Shown piece by piece: positions 42,457-50,556 of a stretch of 64,000 bases of DNA. Positions within the stretch are counted from its first letter, which is position 1. Each line of letters begins with the position of its first letter. The notes beneath the pieces were generated by a model that saw nothing but the letters and a program-made list of their open reading frames with translations, did no database searches and was not told where the DNA came from. The DNA comes from Candidatus Woesearchaeota archaeon. Its GTDB lineage: Archaea > Nanobdellota > Nanobdellia > Woesearchaeales > GW2011-AR9. Location of the stretch: positions 332,522 through 396,521 of the forward strand of contig JABHQW010000008.1 of assembly GCA_018696595.1 (NCBI GenBank), in the 5' to 3' direction. Made by a program: the position numbers and the translations under genes.

Positions 42457-43362
42457 TTAAAAGGTAGTTCCAACAAATCCACCTAAGTTGTAATCAAGAG
42501 TTCCTTCATTTCCAACTTCAGTTAGGTCTGCAGCAGCTCCAATTTGGTATTTGTCCATTAATGTTACTCCTGCTCTTAATTTCTGAACACTAAACTGGTG
42601 GCCAGTTTCTCCAACACTAGTTAGGTCCTCTAAGTTTATTAGCAAATCAACTTTTTCTCCTAACTCTGGGCTGTAGCTTAGGTTTACTACAAACTCTCCG
42701 TCTGGGCTTTCCATTGTTTTTACTGTTGCTAAGGCATACACTGCAAAATCTCCTAGTGCTTTGAAGTATTGCAAACCTGCTCTTGGAATTACTCCCATTC
42801 CTGGTGCTGCCTGTACTTCTCCTACAATGTCTAAGCCATCAACTAAGTTATAGCTCAAGTCCATTAAACCAAAAAAGCTTACTTCTCCTTCATAGTCTGA
42901 AGTGGTCATTTGTCTCAAGAACAAATTGGTTTTTGGAGCGATACTTGTGGACACTTTTGTGTCTAAGGTTGTTGATTGGTGTCCTGCTGATAATTCTACT
43001 GATCCGCTTGCTGGGGTTTCATCTGCTAGGCCAACTCCTGGTGCTAATATTGCACAAGCCACTCCTGCTGCATAAGCTAAGTTTCTGGGGGTGGCTAATC
43101 TTTGTAATGCTTCTTTTGCTTCTGCAGTTATTTTCTCTAAGATAGTTGGTTCTCTAACTAATGCGATCCCTCTTTTATCGCTAATAACTTTTCCTTCTCC
43201 TGCAACTTCTTGTATAATTCTCTCTTCTGCAGTAAGTGGTGCTTCAGCAACTTTTGCTTCTTCATCAATATCTTCTGGAAGATATAATCTTCCTTCGGTT
43301 TTCCAATATCTTTTTCCTCCAGTTTCAATAAGTTCTGAAGGTAAAATCATTTCATTTGTCAT
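42457..43362 (-). CDS. Beta-barrel-like envelope protein, 301 aa
   Basis: The first 90 residues are charged and soluble, then a signal-like hydrophobic helix (NLAYAAGVACAILAPGVGLA) leads into 185 residues of alternating strands. These include FLRQMTTSDYEGEVSFFGLM, FAVYALATVKTME and YQIGAAADLTEV, ending in YNLGGFVGTTF. The aromatic C-terminal residue and strand periodicity resemble bacterial outer-membrane barrels. The long pre-signal region is unusual. A strong AAGGAGGAGA ribosome-binding site precedes the ATG. A 20-base palindrome lies at the predicted transcription start, and a TrmB-like regulator is divergent. Function unknown; porin-like role is inference. Confidence 0.7.
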   Translation of the reverse strand: MTNEMILPSELIETGGKRYWKTEGRLYLPEDIDEEAKVAEAPLTAEERIIQEVAGEGKVISDKRGIALVREPTILEKITAEAKEALQRLATPRNLAYAAGVACAILAPGVGLADETPASGSVELSAGHQSTTLDTKVSTSIAPKTNLFLRQMTTSDYEGEVSFFGLMDLSYNLVDGLDIVGEVQAAPGMGVIPRAGLQYFKALGDFAVYALATVKTMESPDGEFVVNLSYSPELGEKVDLLINLEDLTSVGETGHQFSVQKLRAGVTLMDKYQIGAAADLTEVGNEGTLDYNLGGFVGTTF

Positions 43363-43404
43363 TTTTCATATCTCCTCCTTTTTTAGGCAGAAAGGCAAAC
43401 TGCT

Positions 43405-43424
43405 TAACTACTATTTAGTAGTTA
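43405..43424. promoter_or_regulatory. 20-base palindromic operator candidate
   Basis: TAACTACTATTTAGTAGTTA has perfect 9-bp arms around two bases. It lies 11-30 bases downstream of the minus-strand TATA box, right over the predicted start of transcription of the barrel-like gene, so a dimeric regulator bound here would block initiation. The divergent TrmB-like protein is the obvious candidate ligand. Confidence 0.6.
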
Positions 43425-43434
43425 TGTTTGTTGG

Positions 43435-43485
43435 TATATAAATGCTCTCTCCCCTCGAAGGGGCGAAAAAAGAAAGATTTATAAC
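43435..43485. promoter_or_regulatory. Divergent promoter region with second inverted repeat
   Basis: A minus-strand TATA box (ATTTATATA at 43435-43443) serves the barrel-like gene. A plus-strand box (TTTATAA at 43478-43484) lies about 27 bases before the regulator ATG at 43508. Between them CCCCTCGAAGGGG (43451-43463) is a GC-rich inverted repeat that could be a second operator. Confidence 0.5.
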
Positions 43486-43507
43486 TAAAACAAGCTTATT
43501 TAATCTA

Positions 43508-45463
43508 ATGGACTTAGAATTACTCAAAGAAATTGGTTTAACTGATGGAGAAATTAGGGTATATTTGGCTTTATTTAAGTTAGGTTCTACTTCTACTGGG
43601 CCATTAATCAAAGAATCAAAAGTACATGCATCTAAAGTTTATCCTATTTTGGATCGCTTGATAGAAAAAGGGTTAGTTTCATTTGTTAAATTGGATAAAA
43701 AAACAATTTATACTGCAAATCCTGCGACTACAATTATTTCATATTTAGATAAATTACAGGGCAAGATTGGGCAACAAAAGAAATCCGCAGTTAATTTAAT
43801 TGAGGAATTAACAAAGTTAAAAAGTTTAAATAAAACCGAATCAGAAACAACCGTCTTTAAAGGAGCCAAAGGATTAAAAAATGCTTATAATATTGCTATC
43901 AAAGAATTAAAGAAAGGTGAAGATTGTTATGCAATGTTTTTACCTAAAGTAGCAAATAATTTACTGCCTTTTTTTGAGAAACTTATTACAGATGTTTCTA
44001 AAAAGAAAGTTAATCATTATTTGTTATACAATGAACTCTCTCCAGAGATAGATTTGATTAAACATTTGCCTGGGACCAATGTTAGGGTTGATAGTCCCCA
44101 CGGATATCAATCTCCAGCAGAAATGTGTGTTTATGGTGAATATACCATTGTCTCAACATCTGGTGGAAAAGAATATCTAACTATTTTAATAAAAGACAAG
44201 ATCATTGCTAATTCTTTCAAAAATCAGTTTAAAGCAATCTGGAATCAAGAAGTGCAAACTTTCCATGGGGTGGAGGGAATGCAATTTGCTTTCGATGAAG
44301 CCTTAAGAGCAACACCAAATGGGGCCACTAGTTATGTTTTTGGAGCAACAAAAACATCGAAGGGAACTGACAAATTACTCTTTGAATATAATAAAAGAAG
44401 AGCAGAAAAAGGAATTAAACTGAAAATATTGTTTAATGAGGAAGCTACGAGTTCTAAAACAACAAGGTCTGCAAGAAAAGAAACAAATCCCTTGGCAGAG
44501 ATAAAAATAATGCCCCATGAATCTACTCCGAGTGCTTATGAAGTTTTTCCAGATAGAGTTATTATCACAACAGCGTCTAGGGGAAATCCAACATCGATTG
44601 TGATTAAAGATAAAGAATTTGTTAAAACCTGTATCATTCAATTTAATGAGCTTTGGAATCAGAAAACAAGAACATTTCGAGGAAAAAAAGGCGTGGAAAC
44701 TATTTTTAATGAAGCTCTTAATTCTAAAGAGATTAGGTTTATTGGTGGTAATTGGGGGATGGTTAAGTATCATAAAGCATTCTTTGAGAACTGGAACCTA
44801 GAAAGGGAAAAGAAAAAAATTATGTGGTTGGATTTAGTTGATGCCGACGTTCTAATAAAACAGAAAGAGGTGCCCAAACAACTAAAACATTATCAAGTGA
44901 AAGTTCTCCCCGAACAAGTTAATAGTCCAGGGGTAATATTTATTTATGGGAATAAAGTTGCTACAATTATTTGGAAAAAAGAAGCCATCATTAATGTTGT
45001 TGAAAGTAAAGAAACCGTTGATCATTATAAAAAATATTTTGATTATCTTTGGGATCAAAGAATTAAGACTTATTCTGGAAAAGACGGGGTGAAGAATCTT
45101 CTTAATACTATGCTTGATACAGAATCAAAAGAGTATTTTGCGTATGGTGGTCCTCAAAAAGCCTATGATTTATTGGGACACACTTTTTGGAAAAGTTTTC
45201 ATGAAAAAAGAGTCCATAAAGGTATTGATGCTGAACTGGTTTTCCATTCTTCTTTGGGTTGGTGGGGAGATAAACTAAATGAATTAGAATTAACTGAAGT
45301 TAGAACAACGAAAAAAGATTTTGAAGAGTTAACTGAAACCGTAATTTGTGGAAACAAAGTAGCAATTATTGTTTGGCTTGACCATCCTTTTGGAATTTTA
45401 ATGGAAGAACCTCTTGCTGCGAAATCTTATCAGAAATTTTTTGAATTAATTTGGGAAAAATAG
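43508..45463 (+). CDS. TrmB-like transcriptional regulator with four tandem effector modules, 651 aa
   Basis: Residues 1-72 form a TrmB/MarR-type winged helix (LLKEIGLTDGEIRVYLALFK; ASKVYPILDRLIEKGLVSFV). A short coiled coil follows, then four repeats of about 130 residues. Each opens with a T(V/F/Y)xGxxG motif (TVFKGAKGL, TFHGVEGM, TFRGKKGV, TYSGKDGV) and closes with an (I/L)W(N/D/E)(Q/K) motif (AIWNQ, ELWNQ, YLWDQ, LIWEK). TrmB proteins normally have a single effector domain, so this is an expanded sensor. The ATG at 43508 is chosen because the TATA box lies 27 bases before it; an earlier in-frame ATG overlaps the box. It is divergent from the barrel-like gene and likely regulates it and itself. 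Confidence 0.85.
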   Translation: MDLELLKEIGLTDGEIRVYLALFKLGSTSTGPLIKESKVHASKVYPILDRLIEKGLVSFVKLDKKTIYTANPATTIISYLDKLQGKIGQQKKSAVNLIEELTKLKSLNKTESETTVFKGAKGLKNAYNIAIKELKKGEDCYAMFLPKVANNLLPFFEKLITDVSKKKVNHYLLYNELSPEIDLIKHLPGTNVRVDSPHGYQSPAEMCVYGEYTIVSTSGGKEYLTILIKDKIIANSFKNQFKAIWNQEVQTFHGVEGMQFAFDEALRATPNGATSYVFGATKTSKGTDKLLFEYNKRRAEKGIKLKILFNEEATSSKTTRSARKETNPLAEIKIMPHESTPSAYEVFPDRVIITTASRGNPTSIVIKDKEFVKTCIIQFNELWNQKTRTFRGKKGVETIFNEALNSKEIRFIGGNWGMVKYHKAFFENWNLEREKKKIMWLDLVDADVLIKQKEVPKQLKHYQVKVLPEQVNSPGVIFIYGNKVATIIWKKEAIINVVESKETVDHYKKYFDYLWDQRIKTYSGKDGVKNLLNTMLDTESKEYFAYGGPQKAYDLLGHTFWKSFHEKRVHKGIDAELVFHSSLGWWGDKLNELELTEVRTTKKDFEELTETVICGNKVAIIVWLDHPFGILMEEPLAAKSYQKFFELIWEK

Positions 45464-45473
45464 AAATAAAAAA

Positions 45474-46232
45474 TTAATCCATAATCCCATACCATTGAAG
45501 AAGAAGTCGATCTACACCTTTAACAAGGTCATAATCAGAACCATAAATCTTAATACAAGCATCACTCAGTTCAATCTTGGCTTCTTCACTTAGAACTAAT
45601 TCAATTACTGGCTTATTGTCTGGGTTGTTCTCACAGCTAATGATTGGTCTCTCTTCACAACCGGTTCCTTCTTCCGTGCAAGAACCCACTGGTTTTCGGT
45701 CCATTCCTTTTACCACATTAAAACTTAATTCTGAAACTGATAATGTGTAATATTTGTTAACAACCTTAGGGTCAATAGCAATGTGAACTTCTTCTCCCAT
45801 ATTGAAGTCTTGGGATAAGCTTCCTTCAATAATAATCTCTTCCAATTCTTTTGGTCCAAAATGTAATGGTACTTTTAATAGTGTGTCAAATTTATTCATC
45901 TCTGTCCACCACAGGCCATCAACTTTAACAAAACTGTAACCATTATGCATATAACCTTCGTCTTCATCTAGATCTCCCTCTAGATTTTCTTGATGTAATG
46001 CGTCAACATCAACAACTGCAGCAGAAGTAATTCCGTTATAGAATGTTGCTCCGCCAAACATTAAAGCAAACAACCCCAAAATCACAACAACAGAAATAAT
46101 AATGTTTTTAGCATCTCCTTTATCTACATCGGGGTCTTCAAGATCTTCTTTAATTGCTTTATTGATTTCAAATTGTTCTTCTCGGTCAAGTTCTTTTTCA
46201 ATAACCTGGCCTATTTTGATCTCATCTTTCAT
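45474..46232 (-). CDS. Single-pass membrane protein with extracellular domain, 252 aa
   Basis: The N-terminal 45 residues are charged, followed by one membrane helix (IIISVVVILGLFALMFGG). The 180-residue remainder, outside in this topology, includes a Cys-rich segment (GSCTEEGTGCEERPIISC) and beta-rich parts. No lipobox. It converges with the regulator gene, ten bases apart. The function is unknown. Confidence 0.62.
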   Translation of the reverse strand: MKDEIKIGQVIEKELDREEQFEINKAIKEDLEDPDVDKGDAKNIIISVVVILGLFALMFGGATFYNGITSAAVVDVDALHQENLEGDLDEDEGYMHNGYSFVKVDGLWWTEMNKFDTLLKVPLHFGPKELEEIIIEGSLSQDFNMGEEVHIAIDPKVVNKYYTLSVSELSFNVVKGMDRKPVGSCTEEGTGCEERPIISCENNPDNKPVIELVLSEEAKIELSDACIKIYGSDYDLVKGVDRLLLQWYGIMD

Positions 46233-46252
46233 TTTGTATGTTAAGTGTTGTT

Positions 46253-47281
46253 TTAGTTTATATTATTTTCCATAGTTTTAGAATAATTTGCTTTAATTCT
46301 TTTTAAATAGATTTCCAACTTTTCTTTAACTTCATTTTCTAATTCCTCATTTAATTCTAATAATTCAACTTCTTTATTCCAATCAAGATCTGGCAATTTA
46401 GTTATTGTTCCTTTTAATTTTCGATTAACAGATTTAATATCTTCCTCAATCTTGAATGCTTCTTTTGTGCCAAACATTTTTGTTGCGGGAAATTTAGTAA
46501 ATGCGTTAGCTCCTGCTTTTAATAACGAACCAACTTCTTCATATCTTCTGGCAGTAGTTCCAGCAATGATTTCTAATTTTGGGAAATTGATTCTTGTTTT
46601 TGCAATCCACCAAAGATAATCTTCTGTCTTTGGTCCGTTACCATGTTCAAAGATTGTTCCTTTAACTGGTTTCAAAGCATAGAAAGTAATTCTTTCTAAA
46701 TTATGTTTTTTAATGAAGTTTTTTAGTAATGGGAAATCTTCTTTCTTTTCTCCTAATCCAATAACCATAGTCATGCTTTTCTGAAAGTCTTTTGTTTTCT
46801 CAAACATTTCCTCATAAGGTTGAATTGGTTTGTCCGGACAGATCTCATTATGTAACTTTGGTTCAATTGTTTCAATTGAAGAAACTATTCCTTTAACATA
46901 GGGTTTGAATGTTTCTAAGTCTTCTTTTTCTATTACTCCAATGTTTAACCAAATTTTTTCTCCGTAAACTTTGCTGATTAATTTGATTCGTTCCAACATT
47001 TCTTCTTTTGGAAAGATTCTATAACCTCCCGTAAGAAATTCGATTCGCCAGCCAAGTTTCTTGCAAAGAAGTGCTTCAACTAAATCTGAACTTAATGATC
47101 TTTTGGCAGTTTTAGCATGTTGAACTTTATGTTTGATTGTGCTTCTAAAACAGAATTTGCATGTTCCTATATCACAATACCAACTAAGAAAGATACATCT
47201 ACCGTACCAAGTGGTATTTGGAAAATTGTCTTTGTACACTTGGTTTGCTTGTTCTATTAGTTGTTGGGTTTCTTTGTCCAT
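46253..47281 (-). CDS. Radical SAM protein with a CX4CX2C cluster motif
   Basis: 342 aa. WYCDIGTCKFCFRS places Cys36, Cys41 and Cys44 as the likely 4Fe-4S ligands. The spacing is CX4CX2C rather than the usual CX3CX2C. The following beta/alpha segments (IEFLTGGYRIFPKEEM, IWLNIGVIEKEDLE, GIVSSIETIEPKLH, ITFYALKPVKGT) fit a BioB/elongator-like partial barrel, and a helical C-terminal tail ends the protein. Reaction unknown. It lies in a minus-strand run with the membrane protein at 45474. Confidence 0.8.
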   Translation of the reverse strand: MDKETQQLIEQANQVYKDNFPNTTWYGRCIFLSWYCDIGTCKFCFRSTIKHKVQHAKTAKRSLSSDLVEALLCKKLGWRIEFLTGGYRIFPKEEMLERIKLISKVYGEKIWLNIGVIEKEDLETFKPYVKGIVSSIETIEPKLHNEICPDKPIQPYEEMFEKTKDFQKSMTMVIGLGEKKEDFPLLKNFIKKHNLERITFYALKPVKGTIFEHGNGPKTEDYLWWIAKTRINFPKLEIIAGTTARRYEEVGSLLKAGANAFTKFPATKMFGTKEAFKIEEDIKSVNRKLKGTITKLPDLDWNKEVELLELNEELENEVKEKLEIYLKRIKANYSKTMENNIN

Positions 47282-47362
47282 TAGAATGTTATTTTGTGGG
47301 TGTGGTTTATAAGGTTTTAGCTTACTTTTTGTGGTGATTTTTTATGGGGAAAAATATGGCTT

Positions 47363-47851
47363 TTAATTCTTTAATAAATTAATAATTAAATCAACTGTTT
47401 CTTTTACAGAAATACTTTCTACATCAATAAGAATATCTTTTTCTTCCGGCACGGCAAGATAAGAATAACTTTTTTTCATATATTCTTCAGAAGCGATTTT
47501 TTGTTTTCTTTTCAAATTCCTTTTTTTTGTTTCTTTTAAAGATGCTTTTAAGAAAATAGAAATAATCTTATATTTATTAGTTCTCAATTCTTTTCCTAGT
47601 TCTTTGTTAAGATCTTTTAAGAAAGACTCTTGGAGAAGGATATCCTTTTCTTTTTTAATTAAATTTTTGATTTTGGGGTAATATAATGAGTGGGCTTTAA
47701 TTTTTCTTTCTGCACGTTCCAAATGATTAAATTTTTCTTTAAATTCTTCTAAATTAACATAATTAAATTTTTTTAATTTTTTAGAAAGATGTTTACAGGT
47801 AGTAGTTTTTCCCACTCCTGCTGGTCCTTTAATTAAGATTAATTTTGGCAT
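47363..47851 (-). CDS. P-loop nucleotide kinase-like protein, 162 aa
   Basis: A Walker A motif GPAGVGKTTTC sits at residues 9-19, with a compact AAA_18/adenylate-kinase-like body and a basic lid region (KKRNLKRKQKIASEEYMKK). It is probably a small-molecule or nucleotide kinase; the substrate is not predictable. The ATG is only 10 bases after the end of tRNA-Thr on the same strand, so it may be expressed from the tRNA promoter. Confidence 0.75.
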   Translation of the reverse strand: MPKLILIKGPAGVGKTTTCKHLSKKLKKFNYVNLEEFKEKFNHLERAERKIKAHSLYYPKIKNLIKKEKDILLQESFLKDLNKELGKELRTNKYKIISIFLKASLKETKKRNLKRKQKIASEEYMKKSYSYLAVPEEKDILIDVESISVKETVDLIINLLKN

Positions 47852-47861
47852 TTTAAAGATA

Positions 47862-47934
47862 AGCCCCTGGTGAGAGTTGCACTCACGGTCTACTGCTTAC
47901 GAGGCAGTCGCTATAGCTACTAAGCCACAGGGGC
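47862..47934 (-). tRNA. tRNA-Thr (CGT anticodon) with unusual D- and T-loop bases
   Basis: Minus strand: acceptor GCCCCTG/CAGGGGC, D-arm GCTT-AGTAGCTA-TAGC, anticodon stem ACTGC/GCAGT with loop CTCGTAA, T-arm GTGAG/CTCAC with loop TGCAACT, discriminator T as expected for archaeal tRNA-Thr. Position 18 is A instead of the invariant G, and position 55 is G instead of T. These two bases normally pair (G18 with pseudouridine 55) to dock the loops. The rest of the cloverleaf is intact. CCA is not encoded. Confidence 0.85.
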
Positions 47935-47961
47935 ATGAATACTTTACTTTTATTAGCAATA

Positions 47962-47969
47962 TTTATAAA
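47962..47969. promoter_or_regulatory. Symmetric TATA box between tRNA-Thr and the acetyltransferase gene
   Basis: TTTATAAA lies about 28 bases before the tRNA-Thr 5' end on one side and 23-30 bases before the acetyltransferase ATG on the other, so it may serve both. Confidence 0.5.
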
Positions 47970-47991
47970 TTATACTCTTGGAAGTGATAAA

Positions 47992-48558
47992 ATGATCCAG
48001 ATTGTACTCTATCAATCACAGTATGAACCGCAATTGAAAGAGTTACTGCGAGGTTTTGAAGCAGAAGTAGAACATAGATTAAGATGGCCATTTCCTTCTG
48101 CAGAAATTTCCCCCTTTGATGATCCAGAATCTTTAGATGAAAATGATCAAGATGACGAATTAATGGAAATGGTTGAAGAGGGGGCAGAGGATGCTCTTTC
48201 ACAAATTAATCAAGGGAATGATGATTGTTATTTAGCTTTATCTCCAGAAGGAAATGTTATTGGTTTCCAAGTCACTCATTTATATCACAATCAAGCAGAT
48301 AAGCATGTTAAAGCAGGGGATTTAGAACTTTCCAGATTATATGTGCATCCCGATTTTAGAAAAAATGGTATTGGCAGAATGTTAGATCAAGATTGTTTGG
48401 AAAGAGTTAAAACAGTTGATGGTATTAATAGGGTGATTACTTTTGTTGAGAAGAATAATAGTCCTAATATTGCATTAAAAAGGGATTTAGGTTTTAGAAA
48501 AAGTACTGGGTATCAAGACGGAGCAAGGGTTTATCATTTCTTTCAGAGAACTATTTAA
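47992..48558 (+). CDS. GNAT-family N-acetyltransferase
   Basis: 188 aa. The acetyl-CoA site is visible as LSRLYVHPDFRKNGIGRMLD (R-x-x-G-I/A-G-R motif), followed by NRVITFVEKNNSPNIALKRDLGF. The N-terminal half is acidic. The ATG at 47992 is chosen because the TATA box precedes it by 25-30 bases; an earlier in-frame start overlaps that box. The substrate could be a protein N-terminus, amino acid or drug; not predictable. Confidence 0.85.
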   Translation: MIQIVLYQSQYEPQLKELLRGFEAEVEHRLRWPFPSAEISPFDDPESLDENDQDDELMEMVEEGAEDALSQINQGNDDCYLALSPEGNVIGFQVTHLYHNQADKHVKAGDLELSRLYVHPDFRKNGIGRMLDQDCLERVKTVDGINRVITFVEKNNSPNIALKRDLGFRKSTGYQDGARVYHFFQRTI

Positions 48559-48715
48559 TCTCTTTTAACATTTCTTCTTTATTCTTAAACTTCTTTTGAC
48601 ACTCGAAACAAACTTCATATTGTTTGCTCTTGCCTTCTTTCTTAATTATCGTTCCTTTTAATTTTCCTAAAAATAATTCAGCGATTTTATTCCCACAAAT
48701 TGTACATTTAGCCAT
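48551..48715 (-). CDS. Small zinc-binding protein, 54 aa
   Basis: The sequence MAKCTICGNKIAELFLGKLK contains CTIC; a second pair, CFEC, lies at residues 36-39, followed by a Lys-rich helix. Two CxxC pairs suggest a single zinc site as in small zinc ribbons. It overlaps the end of the acetyltransferase gene by eight bases on the opposite strand. Similar stand-alone zinc proteins accompany archaeal translation genes; ABCE1 is divergent next door. Confidence 0.75.
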   Translation of the reverse strand: MAKCTICGNKIAELFLGKLKGTIIKKEGKSKQYEVCFECQKKFKNKEEMLKEIK

Positions 48716-48763
48716 TTTAGAATACTTTATGTCTTTTGATTTTTAAAACTTACCACCAAAAAC

Positions 48764-48773
48764 CATATAAATG
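48764..48773 (+). promoter_or_regulatory. TATA box of the ABCE1 gene
   Basis: CATATAAATG centred about 25 bases before the ATG at 48793; predicts a leaderless message. Confidence 0.5.
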
Positions 48774-48792
48774 TAATCATTAAAATAACCCT

Positions 48793-50556
48793 ATGAAGAA
48801 AAGAATAGCTATAATCGATAAGGAGAAATGTCATCCTAGTGAATGTGGAGATTATCTTTGTGCTAAATTGTGCCCTGTTAATAGAACTGGAACAGATTGT
48901 GTCTTGCCACATGAAATACATAAAAAAGCAAAGATTGACGAATTACTTTGTACTGGCTGTTCTATTTGCTCAAACAGATGTCCTTATCAAGCAATCCAAA
49001 TTATTAATCTTCCAGAAGCATTAAACAAAGAACCAGTTCATCGGTTCGGAGAGAATGCTTTTGAATTATTTTCTTTACCAACACCAATCTTTGGTCAAGT
49101 TACAGGAATCTTGGGAAAGAATGGTATTGGGAAAACTACTGCTTTACAAATTCTGGCAGGATTATTAAAGCCAAACTTAGGCAACTATGAAAAAGAAACT
49201 GATTTTAAGGATGTTATCAATTATTTCAAAGGCAGTGAGACTCAGAAATTCTTAATGAAAATGCATGTTGGCGATATCAAATTATCTTACAAATTGCAAC
49301 AAGTTGATTTGATTGCTAAACAGTTTACTGGAACCGTTCGTGAGTTATTAGAAAAAGTTGATGAAAAAAAACAATTAAATGAAGTTGCTCAAGAATTACA
49401 ATTAACAAGATTCTTAGATACTCCAGTTAACAAAATTTCTGGTGGAGAATTACAACGAGTAGCAATTGCTGCTTCTGTATTAAAGAAAGCTAACATTTAT
49501 TTCTTTGACGAACCTAGCTCTTATCTTGATATTAAGCAAAGGGTTAACGTTTCTAAATTTATTAGAAATCTAGCAGATGAAGATACTTCAATCATCGTTA
49601 TTGAACACGATTTAATTATTCTTGATTACATGACAGATCTATTGAATTTAATGTACGGGCAAGAATCTGCTTATGGTATTGTTTCTGGGATCAAGAATTC
49701 TAGGGAAGGAATCAATGCTTTCTTGGAAGGTTTTCTGAAAGAAGAAAATATTCGTTTTAGGTCTTATCCTATTAAGTTTGAGAAAGTTCAAGATAGACAA
49801 GTGGGAACTCAACAAAAACTAATTTCTTGGAAACATTTAAGCAAGAAGTTAGGGAACTTTATTTTGGAATCTGAATCTGGAGAATTATATAAAAACGAGA
49901 TTATTGGTGTTTTAGGGGAAAATGGAATTGGTAAAACTAGTTTTGTAAAAGTATTAGCGGGATTAATTAAACCAGACTCTGGCGAGATTGATTCTGAAAT
50001 TAAAGTTGCTTACAAACCTCAATACTTAGAAACTGCTTCAGATGAATTAGTAATGCAATATTTAGATGATGCAGTTCAACAGTATCAAAACCAATTAATT
50101 AAACCATTAGATATGGAAAGATTAATGATGAAAAAATTGTCTGAACTTTCTGGTGGAGAATTACAAAAAGTATCTATTGTTAAATGTCTGAGTGAAGATG
50201 CAGAATTGTTTCTTCTGGATGAGCCTTCTGCTTATCTAGACGTTGAACAACGATTATTAATCTCTAAAGTAATTAAAAGTTTAACTGCAGAAAGAGAGAT
50301 TACTGTTTTAGTGGTAGATCACGATTTAATGTTTTTAGATTATTTGTCTGATCGACTTGCTGTATTTACAGGAGAACCCGCTAAATCTGGTTTATTACAA
50401 GGTCCTTTTGATATGGTTGAAGGAATGAATTTGTTTTTAGAAGAGTTAGGCATTTCATTACGTAGAGATCCAAATTCGCATCGGCCTCGGATTAACAAAG
50501 CCGGAAGTGTAAAGGATCGAGAACAACGTGCAGAAGGAAAGTTGTATTATAACTAA
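48793..50556 (+). CDS. abce1: Ribosome recycling factor ABCE1 (RNase L inhibitor homologue)
   Basis: 587 aa. An N-terminal domain with eight Cys for two 4Fe-4S clusters (CHPSECGDYLCAKLCP; CTGCSICSNRCP) is followed by two ABC ATPase domains. NBD1 has GKNGIGKTT at about 108-116 and ISGGELQRVAIA; NBD2 has GENGIGKTS and LSGGELQKVSI. This is the universal archaeal/eukaryotic enzyme that splits ribosomes after termination. All functional motifs are intact. It converges with the lipid kinase gene, overlapping by four bases. Confidence 0.97.
   Translation: MKKRIAIIDKEKCHPSECGDYLCAKLCPVNRTGTDCVLPHEIHKKAKIDELLCTGCSICSNRCPYQAIQIINLPEALNKEPVHRFGENAFELFSLPTPIFGQVTGILGKNGIGKTTALQILAGLLKPNLGNYEKETDFKDVINYFKGSETQKFLMKMHVGDIKLSYKLQQVDLIAKQFTGTVRELLEKVDEKKQLNEVAQELQLTRFLDTPVNKISGGELQRVAIAASVLKKANIYFFDEPSSYLDIKQRVNVSKFIRNLADEDTSIIVIEHDLIILDYMTDLLNLMYGQESAYGIVSGIKNSREGINAFLEGFLKEENIRFRSYPIKFEKVQDRQVGTQQKLISWKHLSKKLGNFILESESGELYKNEIIGVLGENGIGKTSFVKVLAGLIKPDSGEIDSEIKVAYKPQYLETASDELVMQYLDDAVQQYQNQLIKPLDMERLMMKKLSELSGGELQKVSIVKCLSEDAELFLLDEPSAYLDVEQRLLISKVIKSLTAEREITVLVVDHDLMFLDYLSDRLAVFTGEPAKSGLLQGPFDMVEGMNLFLEELGISLRRDPNSHRPRINKAGSVKDREQRAEGKLYYN

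Noticed and set aside
47863-47934. Plus-strand tRNA-Arg (ACG) reading of the same cloverleaf
   Set aside because: The plus-strand fold lacks any recognisable T loop or D loop; the minus-strand tRNA-Thr has the right discriminator and arms.
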